Source of the DNA: Diphasiastrum complanatum
Lineage: Eukaryota > Streptophyta > Lycopodiopsida > Lycopodiales > Lycopodiaceae
DNA length: 64,000 nucleotides
Assembly (NCBI GenBank): GCA_029204225.1
Contig: MU831851.1
Coordinates: 36,539-100,538 of the forward strand
Direction of reading: 5' to 3'
Shown: positions 32,319 to 42,949 of the stretch, piece after piece
Position numbering within the stretch: position 1 is the stretch's first letter
Layout of the letters: every line of letters starts with the position of its first letter
The notes under the pieces: model-generated
The model's database searches: none
What the model was told of the DNA's origin: nothing
Seen by the model: the letters and a program-made list of their open reading frames with translations, nothing else
Translations under genes and position numbers: made by a program

Positions 32319-33050
32319 TATTGGAAAGTAAGCTACAATTGTTTCCTTGGTGAATGACTAATTTCTATTTCATGATTCTTTCTGCATGTTTATTGATCAT
32401 TGATCTATACACTATGTTTTCAACAACTTCGGCTTTTTTGCATTTCCCTGAAATGTGACACTTGCATAGTTCAAAAGTTTAACTATTTTTAACACACCTT
32501 TGGCTCTTTACGAAAAATACGAAGAGAGAGAAAATCCTGAAGGTCATCTATTTTCATGCGTTAAACTGTTTTAAAGACATCACTGTCTTTTTGAGGGCAC
32601 CTTCGGCTTCTTGCAAAAAATACGAAGAGAGAAAAATCCCAAAGGTCGTTTAAAATAAACGAGGAACATTCCAGCGACGTCCTCCTCTGCATCAACGATG
32701 CTAAATTATTGACCGTATATACTGTGTACAGTTGTCACAGAAGTCATATACTTCCAAGTACAATGACTTTCCTAATTAGGTGACAAGCATTCAATGTAAT
32801 TAACACACAGATGAAGTCTATAAATAGATCATCCAAGCACAGATTACATGTTGCTCCATCCATGAGACGCATTATTTGAGCCTCCCAATTACGCCATCAA
32901 TTTTGGTTGTAATTGATATTTTGTATTGTGCTTTAGTGTAATATAGCAGCATCTTGTTTTTATCTATGTACAACGTAGATGAATGCTTGTTGTGATTGAA
33001 TGCACTTTCATTGCTATTGAATCGCGCTTATTTACTCACTTTGATCAGAA
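32319..33050 (+). repeat. 3' LTR of the family C element (right end approximate)
   Basis: It begins TATTGGAAAG (expected TGTTGG) right after the polypurine tract. U3 contains two diverged copies of a 50-bp repeat (32495-32545 and 32599-32647, both with AATACGAAGAGAGA) upstream of a TATA box. A U3 piece of the same family recurs inverted at 63722-63810. The right boundary near 33050 is a guess. Confidence 0.65.
32819..32826 (+). promoter_or_regulatory. TATA box in the family C LTR
   Basis: TATAAATA within TCTATAAATAGATC, about 500 bases into the LTR. Confidence 0.7.
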
Positions 33051-33442
33051 CACGGATGTCTATGACTCCTCAGTTTGTGATCAGATGATGGATGTCTTTG
33101 GCACCTGAGAAACTTGCGTTATCACATTGCTCTTCCATTTATTTCAGAATTATACTTCACGTTGAATCTGATTTTAGTAATACCACACACAAACCATCTC
33201 TAATCTCTTCAATGGACTGTACTCTTGTTTCAAAGTATGGATTTCGTAGTCGATTAAATCATTGTCTGCTATGTACTTGGACTCATCGAATTTGACATCT
33301 TGAACAACTTTAGGGCGCCCTGATCAATTCCATTAGACCTGAGCTAGCCATGACTGGTCGTGGAAGTGCAAGGGTGCTGGATCACATTTCAAAGGGCAAC
33401 CATACCCAAAACCTTGGAGATAAGAGAGAAGAGGAGCTCATG
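33051..33442. other. Unassigned junction sequence
   Basis: No domain seen between the family C LTR and the next RT fragment. Confidence 0.35.
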
Positions 33443-34790
33443 GAACTCCTCTAGGTTGTGATCAAAGGCTATGCACAAAGTAAAGGGATCGACTATGAAG
33501 AGACCTTTGCGCCAGTATGTAAGTGGAATACTCTACGTCTACTTGTTGCTTTAGCTTCAGATTTTGGTTGGCCTTTGCATCAAATGGATGTGAAATCTGC
33601 TTTTCTAAATGGTGAGTTAGAAGAAGAGATGTTCATGGATCAACCTGAAGGCTTTGTAGCAAAAGGACAAGAGAATAAAGTATGTCGCTTAAAGAAAGCG
33701 CTTTATGGTCTTAAACAGGCACCACGTGCATGGTATAGTAGAATTGATGCCTACTTTCATTCAACGGGGATGGTGAGAACACATTTTGATTTGAATCTAT
33801 ATGTCTTATGCTTTGATGGTATGGTTTCTTTGATTGCTCTTTATGTTGATGACTTGATTATTATGGGAAATAATCAAGAGATGATAGACATGATCAAGAA
33901 AGACCTCATGGAACAATTTGAGATACAGATCTCAGTCTGATGCATTATTGCCTTTGAGTAGAAGTGTGGCAAAAAGGACACGAAGTGGGTTTAACACAGG
34001 TGAATTATGTCAAAGAGTTGCTGCACAGGTTCAGGTTGCAGGATTGCAAACCAGTAAATACTCCTATTGAACCAGGTAAAAAGCTTTCTAAGCTTGATGA
34101 GTCACAGTCATTTGATGCTACGCTGTATAGGCAGTTAGTAGGGAGCTTGATTTACCTTACCACAACTAGACCGGATATATGCTATGTTATTAATATTGTA
34201 AGTCAGTTTATGGCAGCACCTACGGAAACGCATTCGAAGGCAGCTAAGCGCATTTTGCATTATGTCAAAGGCACTTCAAATTATGGCTTGATTTACAAGA
34301 AGCATGAGGGTTTACCTAAGTTGTGTGGGTATGTGGATGCTGATTGGGGAGGTGACTATGATGATCGTAGATCAACCACAGGGTATGTATTCTAGCTTTG
34401 TGGCAGTTGCTTTTCCTGGTCTAGTAAGAAGTAAAGTACAATTGCTCTATCCACCACAGAAGCAGAGTATAAGGCAATGTGTAGTGCAGCACATGAAGCT
34501 ATCTGGTTGAGACAAATCTTAGAAGAAGTGGCATGAAATAGAAAAATTCCACAACTATACATAGCGACAGTCAGAGTGGCATTTAGCTAGCAAAGAATCC
34601 AGTGTTTCATGCGAGAACCAAACACATTGAGATTCAGTATCACTTTATACGTGAGAGGCTGCTAAGTCGTGAAATTCATGTTGGTCATTGTAGAACGGAA
34701 GAACAACTAGCTGATATTTTCACTAAGCCACTTGTTAGAGAAAAGTTTGATAAATTTAGATCAAAGCTTTCTGTACTTAAAGTTTGTTGA
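33443..34790 (+). pseudogene. Copia RT and RNase H (family D), 5'-truncated
   Basis: The frame picks up at K-G-Y-A-Q-S-K-G-I-D-Y and keeps Q-M-D-V-K-S-A-F-L-N-G and L-Y-V-D-D-L-I-I, so both RT catalytic motifs are intact. A TGA near 33940 and a shift lead to 33964-34395 (L-V-G-S-L-I-Y-L-T-T-T-R-P-D, D-A-D-W-G-G-D). A TAG at 34396 precedes the RNase H end (S-T-T-E-A-E-Y, H-A-R-T-K-H-I-E-I-Q-Y-H-F-I, L-A-D-I-F-T-K-P-L) up to 34790. Gag, protease and integrase are absent to the left. Confidence 0.92.
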
Positions 34791-34836
34791 CTTTAAAGCT
34801 ATGTATTATATGACTGTATAAAAAGTAGACTCTACT

Positions 34837-34848
34837 TTAAGGGAGAGA
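34837..34848 (+). other. Polypurine tract of the family D element
   Basis: TTAAGGGAGAGA about 45 bases after the pol stop. An LTR starting with TTAAAATTTTGG follows, its first bases mutated. Confidence 0.65.
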
Positions 34849-35958
34849 GTTAAAATTTTGGTGCACCTCACATTATGATTGGTTCAAATTGACAAATGAA
34901 ATCAAGAAGTGCTATGTCACTAATCCTCTAGCATCAAGCCAAGTGTAATTAGCCTACACTACCACGAGCTAATCCAACTCTAAATCTAGCCTAATCACTT
35001 ATGTACAAGTGTACAATGAGTGGTTTTGAAAGAGGAACCCCAAACCTCAAGATAGATGGCATTTACAACTTCACACTTTGTATTGAGTTTCTATATTGAA
35101 TTTCGTGAGCACATTAAAAAAACAAAAAAGAAAAATAAAATAATAAAAATATAAAAATCAGAAGTATGAAGGATATAAGGATAACAACACTTTAATAATA
35201 TCTTGTGTTTATGAAGATATTGTAATGTATATTGAATGTCCTTGATTATTCATAAATATGATCTTGAGTTTTATAATAGCATAAATTTGGTTTTGTTTTG
35301 ACCTTTTCTGAAGAAAAAAGAAAGTCACTTTTTTGAGAACATTGTTTTGGCTCTAAAATTATACTTATGAATAAAAATTGCTTAGTATATGGATAGGCCA
35401 AAAACACCAGTGCCATTTTCTGTGTTAGTTTCCAAAGAAGGATCTTCTAAAAACACAATCCTTTGTATTCATAAAATCTAAAAGTCGCTAATGTTTAATT
35501 TTTAAAAAGGTAGCATGCTTAAAGCAATAATGATGGCAAATGGATGAGAGATGAAATGTGGACAAAATTTCATGAGGATAGAACAAACGAATCATAAAAC
35601 TCAATATGAGAGGGGCATCTCACTAATATTTGATAAGTCTCCTTTTTCTAGCAATGAGGTGCATGTCAAGTGCCGTTGCCATTACACTTGTTAAGGTCTC
35701 AATCTAAAACCACCCTACAACCTAACCATAGTATACTTAGATCAAAGGTGAAGACTTGGTGGTCTCATCATCTTGAAACATGCCATTATAAGATTTAGCT
35801 CTATCTAGTGGTTTGGCCTCACAATATTCCAATGTATGGATGGAGAACTAAACCCATAAAACTTTAGTTTGAGTGTGAGCTTATTGTAAAATGACTGTAG
35901 ATGCAAGCTTTAAAATAAAAAGCTTAGGGGTTTTCTGAGATTTAGAGTTTTGATTAGT

Positions 35959-35961
<3 letters not shown>
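34849..35961. other. Family D 3' LTR sequence grading into unassigned DNA
   Basis: The first few hundred bases should be 3' LTR by position. No partner LTR is present to set the end. The rest has no recognisable content. Confidence 0.4.

Positions 35962-36030
<69 letters not shown>
35962..36030. repeat. Compound microsatellite (TA)n(GA)n
   Basis: About 14 TA units run straight into about 20 GA units with one interruption. Confidence 0.97.
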
Positions 36031-36032
<2 letters not shown>

Positions 36033-36157
36033 TACAAAACAAAATTTATCAAATTCTATTGGTTCACGTTTACTTTAGGGTTTGATCAAGAACATGAACA
36101 TTGATGCAGAAATCAAAATTTATCTATTTTTTTAGTTTCATGTGTACTTTAGGATTT

Positions 36158-36606
36158 GTTCTATGCTTGTTGATGGACACATGCACTTTAGTTTATCCCA
36201 TACCAAACCTTTTGTTTTAGCCAAAACCTTAGAGGCCCATCCATGTTCACCCCCGGGCTATGTGTCACCTAAGAGCTTACACATCACCATGCCCGGGTGA
36301 GGGGGTGAGCATGGAAAGGCCCTATTACACGTAAGATATCCTAGATGTTCTCACTCATTCAAAAGATGTGCAAAGGAGACTTCAAAATGAAAAGCATGAC
36401 AATTTAGGGCTTATGTGAAATTAGGGTTAAGGGGAGAGAAATAACCATAGAGTGAGGAGAGATAGAGAGCGACCGAAATTGTGGCTTTTTCGAGAGGCTA
36501 GTAATGTCCGTGAAGGGCGTCAGGCATTCAATATAAAGAACAACGAGTTAACTATCTTTCAAAAGCGCGTCTGATCTGTGCAATCACGACGCAATCTTTC
36601 ATTCAG
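36158..36606. repeat. Inverted repeat arm 1 (partner 61688-62323)
   Basis: The block from GTTGATGGACACATGCA to GCACGACGCAATCTTT-like sequence matches the reverse complement of 61688-62323. The match includes AAAATGAAAAGCATGACAAT and AAGAACAACGAGTTAAC. Copy 2 has about 250 extra bases. It overlaps the likely promoter of the host-gene candidate to its right. Confidence 0.8.
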
Positions 36607-36834
36607 CTGCTGCTGCAGCTGCTTCTGCTGTTCCTGCTGCATTCCGCTGCAATCCGATCGCTCTTTCATTCAGTTGCTGCTGCATTGCGCTGCAATCGGC
36701 TGATAACAGGATACCTCATTTGCTGTTGGTGCTGGAATCAGAAAGTGTCGCTCTGATCTATAGCTAGCTGAAGCTCGTAGGCGTTTATCGTCGCACTTCA
36801 CTGTTGCGCCCATTGGCTAAGTTTGGAGTTACTG
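36533..36834 (+). promoter_or_regulatory. Candidate promoter and 5' UTR exon
   Basis: A TATA-like ATATAAAG (36533-36540) precedes a CTG-rich stretch (36606-36700) and a possible 5' splice site GAG|GTAGAC at 36834/36835. The interpretation rests on the well-formed acceptor 1.26 kb downstream. There is no transcript evidence. Confidence 0.35.
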
Positions 36835-38099
36835 AGGTAGACAATCTATTTCTCGACCCATTTCAGATCCCGCTTACTTGAATATATCTACAAGGATTGC
36901 CCAGCGTTTGTTTGGAAAGCTGGGTAAAACCGCCAATTATCCATCCCGCATTGCTTAATGTACTACGTTTGTAGTACTTGAGCATCGGCTAGGCGTTCCT
37001 ATGCCTGGAAAGTACCGCATTCTCCCATTCCGCGCATTGCAGGTTTTTGTGCTCGAGCAACCGCTAGACGCTGTAATTAACACAAGTACAACAGTTAGCA
37101 AAGCTGCGTTTTGCACTGCAGTTTGAGTCCTGGAGCATCAGCTAGGCTTCTCAGCTTTCGATTGGAAAGTTGAGAAACAACTGCATCTATTATCCTGCAT
37201 CGTAGTTCTCAGTAGTTGAATATCTGCCGCCAGCTCTTTACTGCAGGGCTGTTTTACAAACTTTAGGCAATTTCTCCGTAGAATCATAACTTAAACTGTA
37301 GCGTTTGGACAATAGTTCTTCTGAAAGCTGTCTTCGATTTGCAATTTTCCACATGAGCGACGTAGTTTTTTTCATTTGTTTGTAAGGTTTCCATCATTAC
37401 GAATTACTGCTTTCCAGCTCAACGTTGATCTCCGTTCCTTCATTATTCTGAACTACTCGAAACAGCCCATCAATTCCATGGAACTGTTATATGCAAATTT
37501 GCAATCCACTCATTGCATCCCACATACGAATTAAATTGCTTAAAGCCCAAATTTTGTCATGCATGCGATCTCTTGAATTCAAATAACTTGCCAAGTATAC
37601 TGTAATATCTGACTGTTAAACAACGGGCTGAAATTTTTTAACCAAACTCCCAATATTCGCCTCAAGGAATTGACATTTCTTGATTCTGCAATGCTGCAAA
37701 TATATCACCATGCTTTGCTACAATACCTACAATTTAAAGGATTAGCAAAAGTGAGTGAAATACGTCAGAAAAATTCATACAATTGCTTCCCCTTGGTCAA
37801 CCAACAAGCTGGATGTGACCTTTATTTTAACCTTCTAGAGCTTAAAGGTTGTTGATCACTTTCATGCCAATTAAGCACACTTTCAGGCTTGTTCTGGTGC
37901 ATCAAAACATTGTTCACTGTGCAGATTGCACGTTAACCTTATATTTGCTTTCATGCAGCATAGTGTCTGACTGTTTTTTTCTGGTTAGCGTTGACATAAA
38001 AGATTTCTGTGATGCGCATGCAAGCCTGGGTGCTGATAGTATTCTTAATTGGTTTGGGCCACTTGGTTCCCTTTTTTTATTTGGTCTTTCGCTTTACAG

Positions 38100-38308
38100 A
38101 GGCCATGGAGACCAAGACATCAATGGATGCACAGCGGGGACTGCCAAAAGCGGATTCTTCCACTAATTGCACAGGAATCGCGCATATGGAACAGAAATAT
38201 TCCACAATGGCTACTCAGTCTTCCTTATTACGGCATGATGATCAAGAAGTTTCAAAGACACGTAGGAAGTCAAAAAGAAAAAGAGTGTCGTTGGCGGCAG
38301 TATCTCAG
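38100..38308 (+). CDS. Candidate first coding exon of a host gene, unrecognised
   Basis: A pyrimidine-rich tract ending GCTTTACAG (38099) is followed five bases later by ATG at 38105. 68 codons, exactly phase 0, lead to a donor CAG|GTCAGG at 38308. The peptide begins METKTSMDAQRG and ends in a basic patch K-T-R-R-K-S-K-R-K-R-V that looks like a nuclear localisation signal. I do not recognise the family. The longer ATG frame from 38009 reads through the intron tail and is not preferred. No further exon is evident before 40.6 kb, where a Gypsy element starts, so the gene may be truncated. Confidence 0.45.
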
Positions 38309-38770
38309 GTCAGGTTCATTTCTTTATTGAGCATAAATAGTTTTGTCTGTGGTTATTTTAAAATTTGGGTAGACTCATATGCAAAGCTATATCGAAAACC
38401 AATTGGTCTTTGGTTTACACATGTCAAGTGCTCCATGTCAAGTGCTGAAAAGTGTTGAAAATTGAAAATATTTCACAATGGCTAGTCTTCCTTAGTACGG
38501 CATGATGATCAAGAGGTTTCAAAGACACATACGAAGTTAAAAAGAAAAAGAGTGTCGTGGGTAGAGGTTTCAAAGACAAGTACGAAGTCAAGAAGAAAAA
38601 GAGTGTCGTGGGCGGCAGTATCTCACGTCAGGTTCATTTCTTTATTGAGTAGTTTTGTCTGTGGTTATTTTAAAATTTGGGTTATTTTAAAATTTGGGTA
38701 GACTCATGTGTAAAGCTATATCTGAAAACCAATTGGTTTTTGGTTTACCCATGTTAAGTGCTGAAAATTA
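38196..38770 (+). repeat. Tandem duplication of the exon 3' half and intron start
   Basis: Unit 1 (38196-38460) and unit 2 (38466-38770) share the exon end, the splice-donor region and the following intron. In unit 2 the basic-patch segment (GGTTTCAAAGACA...GAGTGTCGTGGG) is itself doubled and GTTATTTTAAAATTTGGG is doubled. The donor CAGGTCAGG has become CACGTCAGG in unit 2. Confidence 0.9.
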
Positions 38771-40598
38771 TTAAAAAATGAAAATTTTTGGGGGTGAATT
38801 GCCATCAATTGAGAGAAAAAAATTTGAAGTCTTTTAATAACACAAAGAAGAGTCATTGGAAGTTCCACATACAATAATTTAAAGATTGAAATTTCATTTA
38901 TTTGATGGCATGTTATGTCTTATCAAGTGACCAAGGGTTCTATGCGCACTGGATGAAAAAAAATAGGGACTTGGTAAAAAGTTTTCAATGTGATTGGAAA
39001 ATTGGTTTCTGTATCAGAATTATTTTTTGTTGGAAACCAGAGAATGCAATAAAAATTTTAGTTTCTGCATTCAATCTTATCTGTTCCTTTTGCTGATTCC
39101 ACTTAATTCTTCAAATTCTCTAGGAATTTGATTTCTAGCTAACGAACATGTCAACGATCTTGCTAGCAATTTAGTTAGCTAAATTACAAGGTAAAAATAG
39201 TCACTCTAATAATCAGAAAGAAAGATCACACCACAACCCAAATTCTCAGAACTGCATTAACAAAATGACTTAAGAGTACATATATACAGTCTACTTTTCG
39301 TGGGGAACCGTTGCATGGCAGTTCGGTCCCCATTACGGGATGTGCGTCCGAACTCTACACTACGTGTGTCATCAAATTGGCACACATGCACACAATTACT
39401 TAAGAAGTACAAAACTCAAAAACACTACTAAAAGTGAATAGTTGTGGAATTGTAAGAGAAACTAGGGCTTACAAATTCTAACTCCACCCGACATCATGCC
39501 AATGCAAGCTCATCCATGAGTCACCACTCATGGAATCCTCAAACCATTGTCTCTCTAATCGTACTGAGGTTTACGGCTTTGAGTGACTTCCTCGTCATGA
39601 AGTCCTTGCCATCAATGTCCCCTCCAACAAATCATTAGCAAAACACTTACCACAATGTTTGCCCTCTGATCACACCCAACCATAAGATCTCCATTAGCTC
39701 TCCGACCTAGAGGTGGCTCTCAAAGCTTCACGCCTTGCCCATTTGTGTTTGCAGTTTTCTGATTCCATCATGAATCACACCTATAAGTCATGTCCATCAA
39801 CCAATGACTCAAGTCCAATATTAAATAGCTACTCTATGATGATCATCTTGTCATCCTACAGTTCTATCCCTATCAAGTATCCCAATGCCATCCGGATCAC
39901 AAAGATCTGAGCATCTACCATGTAGTGCCCCACATGTATTCTCCCAATCTAGTTCCTTTGATGCTCCTGAATGGTTCCAAACCAAAACATGAGAATACAC
40001 TGAGATGTGAACTCCAAAGCCACCATCAAGTCCCTCACGTGACGTGACATGCAAATATCCCTCCAAGTGAACCTGTGAGATCTTCCATGGTCCAAACCAA
40101 ATAATCTGCACCTTCTCATCAGTGGGATCTTCACCCTAATGCAATACTAATATGACAAATTGGCTTGACTTACCCAGAATAGGCCATTGAACTGTATCTC
40201 ATTGATGACAAATCTGATACTCTTCTCCACAACTAATTGGACTTCATTTTATATGACTTACACTTACTACTCTCCATGAGCATCCAAGTATGATTACTAA
40301 CCCATTCTTCATCTCCCGCGTGTCCCACACATAGCTCATCCAATGCAAGTTCGCTATCATTCCCAATGGCTTCCAACTGGCACCACCTCGCACTTCAATC
40401 ATCATTTGTGCAAGCCATTCTTTGGATTTCACTTCTTTTCTTCATTGTCTTTCAGGCCCCTTTGAACTCAATCCATTGGTCCACATCAAGACCATCTCGA
40501 CCATCGATCTACCCAAAGCGTGATCCGATGGCCCTTTCTGTATCCATGCATTGATCTTGATTCTCCAGTTGCTATCGCCCATATAACACTACGAAAAT
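38771..40598. other. Unassigned sequence
   Basis: No certain gene. A stretch at 38900-38955 resembles the reverse complement of 47380-47440. 39299-39330 can form a short GC stem (GGGG...CCCC). The minus strand at 39851-40432 has two open frames with aromatic-rich content but no family I can name. Confidence 0.35.
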
Positions 40599-40775
40599 TG
40601 CTATGTCCATGTCCAGTATGAGGGGTTCGGAATAATTCCTAACATGGATAGTCGGTCACTCTATTGTATGTGGCTATTAGTTATGCCTCATCATTCCGGG
40701 CTTGGATAGTAGAGCAATTAATAATCATATGAGGGCCCAGACCTATAATTGGACATAGGAGCACTTGCATGGTGT
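40599..40775 (+). repeat. 5' LTR, first part
   Basis: TGCTATGTCCATGTCC through TGGTGTCTGACTG matches 46087-46268 at roughly 90%. Confidence 0.85.
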
Positions 40776-41703
40776 CTGACTGAAGTGATTTATGTTTGAT
40801 CAATGACCAATGAATTGAACAAATCCAAACATCCATGGTTCAAATTTTACGTAAACTGGGATTTTCAAATTCCGTCCAATATGGACCTAAACTGTGAAAC
40901 TCGATCTAAAGCATCAACTTAATAGTTTCACAATTACCATCACATTTCTAAAAGATTCCAAAACATCCGCCATGCATCAAACATGACATGCAGTGATATC
41001 TAAAATAATCAAATTGTTTACGTAAATTGCCTAGAAACTGGAAAATCAAAATTTGAACTATCGCTAAAAATAGCTTCATGCATGAAATTTTCTCGGATCA
41101 ATCTATTGAACACCCATGCCTCATGCATCCAAACATGAATACAATTCTATCCATACATTTTCAACAACAGAAAAAGAGCACTATACTGAGTTGCATGCAT
41201 GCATGCATCAGAACAATTCGAAAAATTTGCAGATTTTAGTTCAAAAATTGCCAAAACTAAAAGTTCTGATTACAGTCAATTATGGTTCTTATAGCCCATT
41301 TCTAGTCCAAAAGCCCCAATTTTTGGCGAAAAATCACTATCTAAGCACCCTTTTGATTTTTCGACCAACATGGCGCAATCATTAGATCCAATCAATAATG
41401 ACTGTAAAACAACAAGTAAAATCTGAAAAGCATACCAAATTAGTAGCAATGATAAATTCCAAGCCAAATATTCAATTTTAGGTGAAAAAATCACAAAAAA
41501 CTGTCAAAAATCCATTGATTTCCATTAAAATCTATGGAAAAAATCTATAATCATGATCAATAGGCTGAAATTAAACCAAATCCAGAGAAGCCACTTACTT
41601 GGAGATCAATTCCACCACCTGGAAGTCCAAAGCAAGGAAAAACCACCAAAAATCAAGAAAAAAAACAAGAAGCAGCTCCACCTTCCGATTGATGCAAACC
41701 CTT

Positions 41704-41715
41704 GCTCTGATACCA
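41704..41715 (-). other. Primer-binding site (in the inverted segment)
   Basis: The minus strand reads TGGTATCAGAGC, one base from the LTR end at 41717. Confidence 0.88.
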
Positions 41716-41716
41716 C

Positions 41717-41967
41717 TGTAAAGATCGCCTAGTGAAGATCTGACTAGATCCTATTGCATGCAACCAAAATCCGACTAGACCCTAACTACTTCACCCCCAT
41801 GTCATGGTGAATGAATGCAAGAGAGGAGGGGCTCCTGGATACAAGGATCAAAAAATCCAATAGGTAGATGGACGAGTTTCCACTAGTATGTATTCTTTCG
41901 AGGAGAGAATATTCCTTGTAGGTTCCCCGTGCAACCTAGAATAGCAATTGACCTCCTATGCTTGCTT
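41717..41967 (-). repeat. 5' LTR, second part, inverted
   Basis: TGTAAAGATCGCCTAGTGAA and the following 230 bases match the reverse complement of about 46275-46523. Homology stops where the first part would continue. Confidence 0.82.
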
Positions 41968-42718
41968 ACTGAGTTGAAATCAGTCAATTTTGATCATATT
42001 TCCTCTCACTTTTAGTTGTAGATTCTAGAATCTGTCAACTAATTGGAGCATTTCTTGTTTTTTGGTATTAGTAAAGACCAAGAATAATGCAAATCTTATT
42101 GGAACATTTTTTATGCTGATCCATAAGGGATTTTTCAATAATTGAGTGCGGCACTTAATTAGTTGAACAATCAAAACAATCTGATTCATTAGTAATCAAA
42201 ACACTACTAATACCAAATTGAGCTTTTTCGTAGTACAATTTTGGGGTTTCTAGCCTGACCAATTTTTGGAAGGGAGGAAAGTGATGAAGCTTAAGGGGTA
42301 GTTGATCGGTTGACCCAGTCGATCAGTTTTGTTAATCTACTTTCAATTCCTGAAGTATAACTGATAGCAAATGAGAATAAAAATTGGGAATTAATCAAGA
42401 AGACTGCCTCTAGGAATTTGGATTTTTTTTTTCCAGTGTTAATTAGAATTTTGAGAAATCAAAGGTTCAAAGGAAAAAGTGTTTGGCAAGTCAGATAATC
42501 CATTTATAGAACCATCTCTATTTTGCAATTGGATTTGGATCTTCTAAGTGATGGCAGATGAAAGGTGTTCCATACATGAATCTAGTAATTTGGATTATTT
42601 TTGTGACATTATAAAGTGTTTCATTATAATGACTGAGACAACCAAGAGAATTCTAACTTGTAAAAGAATTAAGTTATTTTTACCGATTCTAAAATAGATA
42701 TTCAATATCTAGGACAAT

Positions 42719-42840
42719 GTGGTATTTGGTTTTGTTGAGATCCATGTTCCTTTTGGGTTAGTGAATATACTTGAGGCATTTCATATATACTTGAACAATA
42801 TATTTTCGTCCCGTCCATGCCGGGGTACAATGTGGAGTGG
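42719..42840 (+). pseudogene. Gypsy RT remnant
   Basis: V-P-F-G-L-V-N-I-L-E-A-F-H and L-N-N-I-F resemble the Gypsy RT block M-P-F-G-L-x-N-A-P-x-x-F. The catalytic loop is not readable. Confidence 0.45.
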
Positions 42841-42949
42841 TATTCTTTGGGTAAAACTTAAGGAGCATGAGGGATTTCAATGGTTGGATGTATCTCCTAA
42901 AATTAGTTGTGATTCTGATCCTATAGTTGGATATAGGATAGCCAAATAG

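Noticed and set aside
32495-32647. Possible CRISPR-like spaced repeat
   Set aside because: Only two diverged copies inside a plant LTR U3; no array.
38009-38104. ATG upstream of the candidate exon giving a hydrophobic, signal-like N-terminus
   Set aside because: The stretch is pyrimidine-rich and ends in a good 3' splice acceptor, so it is more likely intron than a membrane segment.
39851-40432. Minus-strand aromatic-rich frames as a gene
   Set aside because: Frames are short, broken by many stops and match no family I can name; left as unassigned sequence.
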